Assembly (NCBI GenBank): GCA_029261875.1
Contig: JAJDAL010000025.1
Span: forward strand, 155,127 to 219,126
Origin: Deltaproteobacteria bacterium
GTDB lineage: Bacteria; Myxococcota_A; UBA9160; JAJDAL01
Length of the DNA: 64,000 bases
Direction: 5' to 3'
Positions 61,701-64,000 of this stretch are shown in pieces; positions within the stretch are counted from its first letter, which is position 1, and each line of letters opens with the position of its first letter. The notes under the pieces are model-generated. The model ran no database searches. It was not told the DNA's origin and worked only from the letters and a program-made list of their open reading frames with translations. A program made the position numbers and the translations under genes.

Positions 61701-64000
61701 CGTCACCGGCGGCGAAGTTGGTCGTCACGTCGACGACCAGGGTCTGGCTCGCGTCCTCGTAGGAGACGGTGGTGGAGACCTTGGTGGACGCGGCGCCGCC
61801 GATCACGGCGGCCGTATCCGCCGTATCCCAGGTCATGTTGAAACCCGACGGGATGCGGATGCGGATGTCGTCCGTCGTGTTGATGGTGGCGTTCGACGCG
61901 TCTTCGGTCACCGTGATGGTGCTGATGGCCGTCGTGGGATCGCCGACCGCGAACGTCTGGCTTGCCGCCGATGCGAGGGTCGGGCCACTGACCGCGATGG
62001 TCTGGGTTGCGGTGTCCGCTGCGGTGCCGGCGTTGTTGACTTCGAGCTCGAGATTGTCCGCGGCCGACGCGGCGCTGAAGGCCTCGAAGGAAAGTCCGGC
62101 AATGGTGATGACGTCACCGGCGGCGAAATTGGTCGTTACGTCGACGACGAGGGTCTGGCTCGTGTCTTCGTAGGAAACGGTGGTCGAGACCTTGGTGGAG
62201 GCGGCTCCGCCGATGGTCGCGGTGGTGTCCGCCGTATCCCAGGTCATGTTGAAGCCGGACGGGATGCGGATCCGCAGATCGTTCGCCGTATTGATGGTCG
62301 CAATGGTGGCGTCTTCGGTCAGCGTGATGGTGCTGATGGCCGTGGTGGGGTCGCCCACCGCAAACACCTGATTGGCCGCGCTGGCGATCGTCGGGGCACC
62401 GATCGCAATGGTCTTGTCGTCCGTGGCCGTGGTCCCGCCATCGTTCGAAGTCTCGAGTTCGAGATTGTCCGCCGCTTCCGCCGCCGTGAACGCCTCGAAG
62501 GACAAAGCAGATATCGTGATGACGTCACCTGCGGCGAAGTTCGTCGTCACCGCCACGACGAGGGTGGCGCCGGCATCTTCGTAGGAAACGGTTGTGGAGA
62601 CCTTGCTGGAAGCCGCTCCGCCGATCACCGCCGTGGTGTCCGCCGTGTCCCAGGTCATGCTGAAACCCGAGGGGATGCGGATGCGGATGTCGTCCGTCGT
62701 GTTGATGGTGGCGGTGGTGGCGTCTTCCGTCACCGTGATCGCCGAAATGGCCGTGGTCCCATCGCCCAGGGTGAAGGTCTGGTTGGCCGCGGAGGAAATC
62801 GTGGGGGCACCGATGGCGATGGTCTTGTCGTCCGTATCGCTGGTGCCGCCGTCGTCGGAGATCTCCAGCTCGAGATTGTCGGCGGCCTCGGCGGTAGAGA
62901 AAGCTTCGAAGGAGAGCCCGGCGATGGTGATTGCGTCTCCGGCAGCAAAGTTCGTCGTGACGTCGACCACGAGTGTGGCTTCGGCGTCTTCGTAGCTGAC
63001 CGTGGTCGAGACCTTGGTGGAGGCCGCGCCGCCGATCACCGCCGTGGTGTCCGCCGTATCCCACGTCATGCCAAATCCCGAAGGGATTCGGATGCGGATG
63101 TCGTCCGTCGTGTTGATGGTCGCCGTGGTGGCGTCTTCGGTGACCGTAATCGTACTGATGGCCGTCGTGGCGTCGCCCACGGCAAAGGTTTGGTTGGCCG
63201 CCGAAGAAATCGTGGGGGCGCCGATCGCGATGGTCTTGTCGTCGCTGGCGCTGGTTCCGCCGTCGTTGGAAATCTCGAGTTCGAGGTTGTCCGCGGCCTC
63301 GGCGCTGCTGAAGGCTTCGAAGGAGAGGGCCGAGATCGCAATGGCATCGCCGGCGCTGAAGTTGGTCGTGACATCGATGACGAGCGTGGCCCCGGCGTCC
63401 TCGTAGGAAACGGTGGTGGAGACCTTGGTGGAAGCCGCCCCGCCGATGGTCGCCGTCGTGTCCGCCGTGTCCCACGTCATCCCGAAGCCCGACGGGATGC
63501 GGATGCGGATCTCGTCCGTCGTGTTGATGGTCGCCGTGGTGGCGTCTTCGGTGACCGTGATGGCGCTGATGGCCGTCGTCGCATCGCCCACCGTGAAGGT
63601 CTGGTTTGCGGCCGAAGAGATCGTAGGCGCGCCGATCGCGATGGTCTTGTCGTCGGCGGCGGAGGTCCCTCCATCGTTCGAAATTTCGAGTTCGAGGTTG
63701 TCCGCGGCTTCGGCGGTACTGAAGGCTTCGAAGGAAAGGCCCGAGATCGCTATGGCATCGCCCGTACCGAAATTCGTCGTCACGTTGACGACGAGGGTGG
63801 CGCCGGCGTCCTCGTAGGAAACGGTGGTGGAAACCTTGGTGGAAGCCGCTCCGCCGATCACCGCCGTGGTGTCCGCCGTGTCCCAGGTCATGCCGAAGCC
63901 CGACGGGATTCGAATGCGAATCTCGTCCGCCGTGTTGATGGTCGTCGTGGTGGCATCTTCGGTCACCGTGATGGCGCTGATCGCGGTCGTGGCGTCGCCG
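52714..64000 (-). CDS. Giant repeat-containing outer-membrane/surface protein (5' end beyond window)
   Basis: 3,761 residues are visible and the frame is still open at the window edge. From N to C: about 14 tandem 137-residue repeats (DNA 58285-64000), a SdrD-B-like domain (FDRNRNGVQDPGES, 57985-58275), a second carboxypeptidase/SdrD-like domain (57600-57980), a DUF11-like domain (57210-57600), another SdrD-B-like domain (FFDADGDGFPDPEEPG, 56890-57190), an OmpA-like segment (56590-56885), a Pro/Glu/Ala linker (56170-56585), a Cys pair (CGGEFC), a FlgD/Ig-like region (55620-55960), an Ig-like domain, and a barrel-like region of about 870 residues (52714-55340) ending in Tyr. The barrel opens with the recognisable DVTIGRNHIRGN and PVYGDDSTTTSD segments. 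Role: probably surface adhesin or matrix protein displayed from an outer-membrane barrel, by inference. No signal peptide is visible because the N-terminus is off the window. Confidence 0.82.
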   Translation of the reverse strand, partial: GDATTAISAITVTEDATTTTINTADEIRIRIPSGFGMTWDTADTTAVIGGAASTKVSTTVSYEDAGATLVVNVTTNFGTGDAIAISGLSFEAFSTAEAADNLELEISNDGGTSAADDKTIAIGAPTISSAANQTFTVGDATTAISAITVTEDATTATINTTDEIRIRIPSGFGMTWDTADTTATIGGAASTKVSTTVSYEDAGATLVIDVTTNFSAGDAIAISALSFEAFSSAEAADNLELEISNDGGTSASDDKTIAIGAPTISSAANQTFAVGDATTAISTITVTEDATTATINTTDDIRIRIPSGFGMTWDTADTTAVIGGAASTKVSTTVSYEDAEATLVVDVTTNFAAGDAITIAGLSFEAFSTAEAADNLELEISDDGGTSDTDDKTIAIGAPTISSAANQTFTLGDGTTAISAITVTEDATTATINTTDDIRIRIPSGFSMTWDTADTTAVIGGAASSKVSTTVSYEDAGATLVVAVTTNFAAGDVITISALSFEAFTAAEAADNLELETSNDGGTTATDDKTIAIGAPTIASAANQVFAVGDPTTAISTITLTEDATIATINTANDLRIRIPSGFNMTWDTADTTATIGGAASTKVSTTVSYEDTSQTLVVDVTTNFAAGDVITIAGLSFEAFSAASAADNLELEVNNAGTAADTATQTIAVSGPTLASAASQTFAVGDPTTAISTITVTEDASNATINTTDDIRIRIPSGFNMTWDTADTAAVIGGAASTKVSTTVSYEDASQTLVVDVTTNFAAGDVITVAGLSFEAFSAASAADNLELEVNNLGTVADDDAQTIAIGAPTLASAANQLFSLGDPTTAISAITLTEDAAAATINTTDDIRIRIPSGFNMTWDTADTTAVIGGAASSKVSTTVSYEDTSQTLVIAVTTNFAAGDVITVSGLSFEAFSAASAADNLELEINNLDTVADTDSQTIAIGAPTLASAANQVFVVNDPTTAISTITVTDDATTATINTTDDIRIRIPSGFNMTWDTADTTAVIGGAASTKVSTTVSYEDTSQTLVVNVTTNFAAGDVITLGGLSFEAFSAASAADNLELEVNNLGTVADDDAQTIGVSGPSVASAGNQVFVVNDPTTAISTITVTEDASVASINTTDEIRIRIPSGFNMTWDTADTTAVIGGAASTKVSTTVSYEDTSQTLVVDVTTNFAAGDAITISGLSFEAFSAGSAADNLELEVNNLDTVASTDSQTIAIGGATVASAANQTFAVGDPTTAISTLTVTEDASTATINTTDDIRIRIPSGFNMTWDTADTTAVIGGAASSKVSTTVSYEDTSQTLVIAVTTNFAAGDAITVSGLSFEAFSAASAADNLELEVNNLDTVVDTDAQTIAIGSPTLLSAANQQFTVGDPTTAISAITVTEDATTATINTTDDIRIRIPAGFNMTWDTADTTATIGGAASTKVSTTVTYEDTSQTLVVDVTTNFAAGDVITVSGLSFEAFSAGSAADNLELETNNLGTAVDTDTRTISIGAPTLASAANQVFVVSDPTTAISTITVTEDAAFAAINTTDDIRIRIPSGFNMTWDTADTAATIGGAASTKVSSTVSYEDASQTLVVNVTTNFSAGDAITIAALSFENFSAGSAPDNLELEVNNLGTSADDDAQTIAVSAPTLASAANQLFTVNDATTAISTITVSEDANAAAINTTDDLRIRIPAGFNMTWDTADTTATIGGAASTKVSTTVSYEDTSQTLVVDVTTNFAAGDVITVSGLSFENFSAASATDNLELEVNNLGDAADEDAQTIGIAGPTLSSAANQSFNVAQPTVAISPITITESSAGPAVSAAGDIRIRIPAGFGMTWDTTDTTATIGGAASTKVSTTVSYEDANQTLVLNVTTNFAANDAIAVSDLSFANFTAISAADNLELEVDNLGTLVATDDKTIDIAAALIGNTSGSVYFDRNRNGVQDPGESLSGVVLNVKSAGADTIFNTADDILESTATTASPYTFTGIPAGPMMFEVIAPNGEFNTFRRVATVPSGGSSTQDFPIIDPAGFVYDSVSREPIQGAVVNIYQDLDTDGVIDPTDLLAYSEVTESDGRYEWLLAGPFNYLISVTPPSSDYAYPSTAIPPTTAPDPLPDTVNDVQGFTTGVYYLSWRFVATSGNLINNDIPLDPPAPGQILLSKVAEQTDVVIGDMLEYKLTAVNVGGNTLAAVKLSDVVPAGFKFIDGSARLHRTGQEPVAIEGIGQRPVEFRNIPFAIDETVAVTYLLRVGAGVIPGDYKNYATPKAAFGAPLGNTATETVTVGLDPILQKTTIIGKVFFDADGDGFPDPEEPGIPGARLATATGLLIETDAHGRYHIADVDGGRFERGRNFVLKVDPATLPEGARFSTENPRVIRITQGLMTKVNFGVAPPAWSRPNAIVHVQLGDKLYYKANHEDLDEEYREALTGVAEAIRNFRTGRMAVEGYAKVRDENVRSRHLAEDVDAKTRRILTELLGENAMQGIEIRVSSKREAPIVTGPQPAPRSAPVVVTPEAIAPATPGAATDPEVEIALPRPEPEPPLAPAPKPSVVESEAIPEEALLPAREAAIPTEPPIVAPVEEILEAATPEPVTEPEIARPAIDPPGRMLDAMPPPPNVELDTVGQSLEPSTFDLLPDPQDLLCGGEFCEFDPAFIIDVLSPDGEDLPAVDGADAMSEALAGELSRLRVPGGGLIWATQSPDVADPRLNVRAVAPVRLDASGMSEPVRFQIYTNYPAFIDRYELEIFDASDTERLRPLRVLTGRTLQSVDTIHWDGEIDDPRSLSEVRQLEYRLRAFDPAGRFDETAFRSLAITAQRDVGHEEEPPDLRGSSNLARQTIALSGSTVRLHGTGLDPDLRLRVNGDPIAVDPAGSFVSEQILPYGPQRFDLAVDRPRGDEWKRNLAVEVKQQAFFLVALGDVTIGRNHIRGNIETLAPDDSFDKDLFTEGRFAFYLKGKVRGKYLVTAALDTGENELSEVFDNLHRENAESLFRHIDPDRYYPVYGDDSTTTSDVDSQGRFYIRVDWDQSQVLWGNFRTGLTGNEFVRYSRGLYGARVQHRSTETTEFGEPKHDVIAFASEAQSALAHNEFRGTGGSLYYLRHTDVVRGSERLAVEVRERDSERVVENIELERGRDYDIDERNGRVLLSRPLTSVTRAAGPAIIKDQPLDGDQVFLVADYEYSPEGFDTDKLTYGGRASTWLSDHVEVGGTFVHENRNNDDHQIWGADATWRVNESTYLKAEYGNTRNRQANAGDFSDDGGLSFRDLRVAAQEDMRSGTALGLEARSALGELLGVETDATAAIWWRSRSSGFSSARAETGADTVEYGAELAWHPSEEWFLSARGAVLDREGEREKRSVTGHAQYQLTEKVGIAGEVRHVREKHAGLEDTISTEAGAQVTYDVTQDIQAYASAQTTLARDDDADENNLATLGVQARLGDHVGVRVEASTGNRGEALEVGVDVAPTDDYSVFGTYSISADRTDLAGHRFSLGQRAQVADRLSVFQESQFRQDSEAVGSGHVIGADWNPGGWNFGLSIESSTFDSNDVGLVERDAASFNWGYKQKNLRLGSTLEYRRDKGDVDESTWFTSQRVDFDLDEALTLLAKFDFSHSKDFASDSLAGRYVEGSLGFAYRPVENDRLNLLGKYTYLLDLPSAGQDTTRNDERSHVFSLEGIYDLTERVELGAKFAVKRGELRISRDEGRWFATQTELAVARVRYHVIENWDLLGEYRWLHVAQARDARQGLLLGVDRRIGDNMRLGVGYNFSDFSDNLTRLNYNSHGWFLNLNTAY
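58285..64000 (-). repeat. In-frame 411-bp tandem repeats (about 14 copies)
   Basis: Copies repeat every 411 bases (137 codons) with no change in length. Each has DIRIRIPSGFNMTWDTADTT, GGAASTKVSTTVSYED, TLVVDVTTNFAAGD, GLSFEAFSAASAADNLELE and ends near TIAIGAPTLASAANQ. Two subtypes occur: the four copies nearest the window edge have AGATLVV and EISNDGGTS; the others have TSQTLVV and EVNNLGT. The copy nearest the SdrD-like domain (near 58300-58700) is the most diverged. They form beta-rich Ig-like-size domains. Confidence 0.9.

Noticed and set aside
58285..64000. CRISPR-like or satellite repeat array
   Set aside because: The period is 411 bases, far longer than CRISPR units, with no short spacers. 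The repeats are in frame and coding throughout.

Overview
The window is about 64 kb of high-GC, densely packed DNA from a Gram-negative bacterium. Lipoprotein signals, an outer-membrane beta-barrel, AsmA, UvrA, GatCAB, PEP-CTERM proteins, a response regulator with DUF4388 and TPR, and an F420-type LLM oxidoreductase together suggest a deltaproteobacterial lineage (Myxococcota, Desulfobacterota or Binatota-like). That placement is inference. No rRNA, tRNA, insertion sequence, integrase or CRISPR array was seen. The longest gene-free gaps are 250-280 bases and lie between the PEP-CTERM genes.

Layout. (1) 1-3.8 kb: four tandem paralogous PEP-CTERM surface proteins, the first cut by the window edge. 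Each is followed by a hairpin, and two have sigma-54-like promoters. (2) 3.8-21.9 kb: an envelope glycan region. It holds an alkaline-phosphatase-fold 'sulfatase', a histidine-motif membrane protein fused to TPRs, two GT2 enzymes, a methyltransferase, a GDP-fucose-synthase-like SDR, a Gfo/Idh oxidoreductase with a DegT aminotransferase, four GT-C-like membrane glycosyltransferases, a TMTC-like membrane TPR protein, and a 56-residue lipoprotein. (3) 21.9-26.2 kb: D-Ala-D-Ala ligase, a C45-like protein lacking its usual cysteine, a LOG-family protein and a DEAD-box RNA helicase. (4) 26.3-35.4 kb: gatCAB, an AsmA-like protein and mtnA packed as one operon, then a response regulator and ilvE. (5) 35.4-44.9 kb: sthA, an ABC-2 exporter, a radical SAM protein, hspQ, a ribbon-helix-helix/zinc-ribbon protein behind a palindromic operator, a D-threonine-aldolase-like enzyme, a phosphoesterase, two lipoproteins and a lone short flagellin. 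(6) 44.9-52.6 kb: a uvrA-led minus-strand operon (SGNH-like, SDR, ChaC), a second copy of the histidine-motif membrane family with its TPR partner as a separate gene, and an LLM oxidoreductase. (7) 52.7-64.0 kb: the C-terminal 3,761 residues of one giant surface protein that runs off the window. It has about 14 tandem 137-residue repeats, then SdrD-like, DUF11-like and OmpA-like modules, a Pro-rich linker, Ig/FlgD-like modules and a C-terminal barrel of about 870 residues.

How the genes fit together. The dominant theme is the cell surface: exosortase-type PEP-CTERM substrates (no exosortase in the window), a polysaccharide or glycoconjugate assembly cluster, lipoproteins, a flagellin and a giant repeat protein. 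PEP-CTERM systems elsewhere are known to be co-inherited with exopolysaccharide loci and to be controlled by PrsK/PrsR and RpoN. The sigma-54-like elements seen here fit that. The strongest candidates for something little described are the giant repeat/barrel protein, the histidine-motif membrane family found once fused to and once beside TPRs, and the sigma-54-linked PEP-CTERM tandem array.
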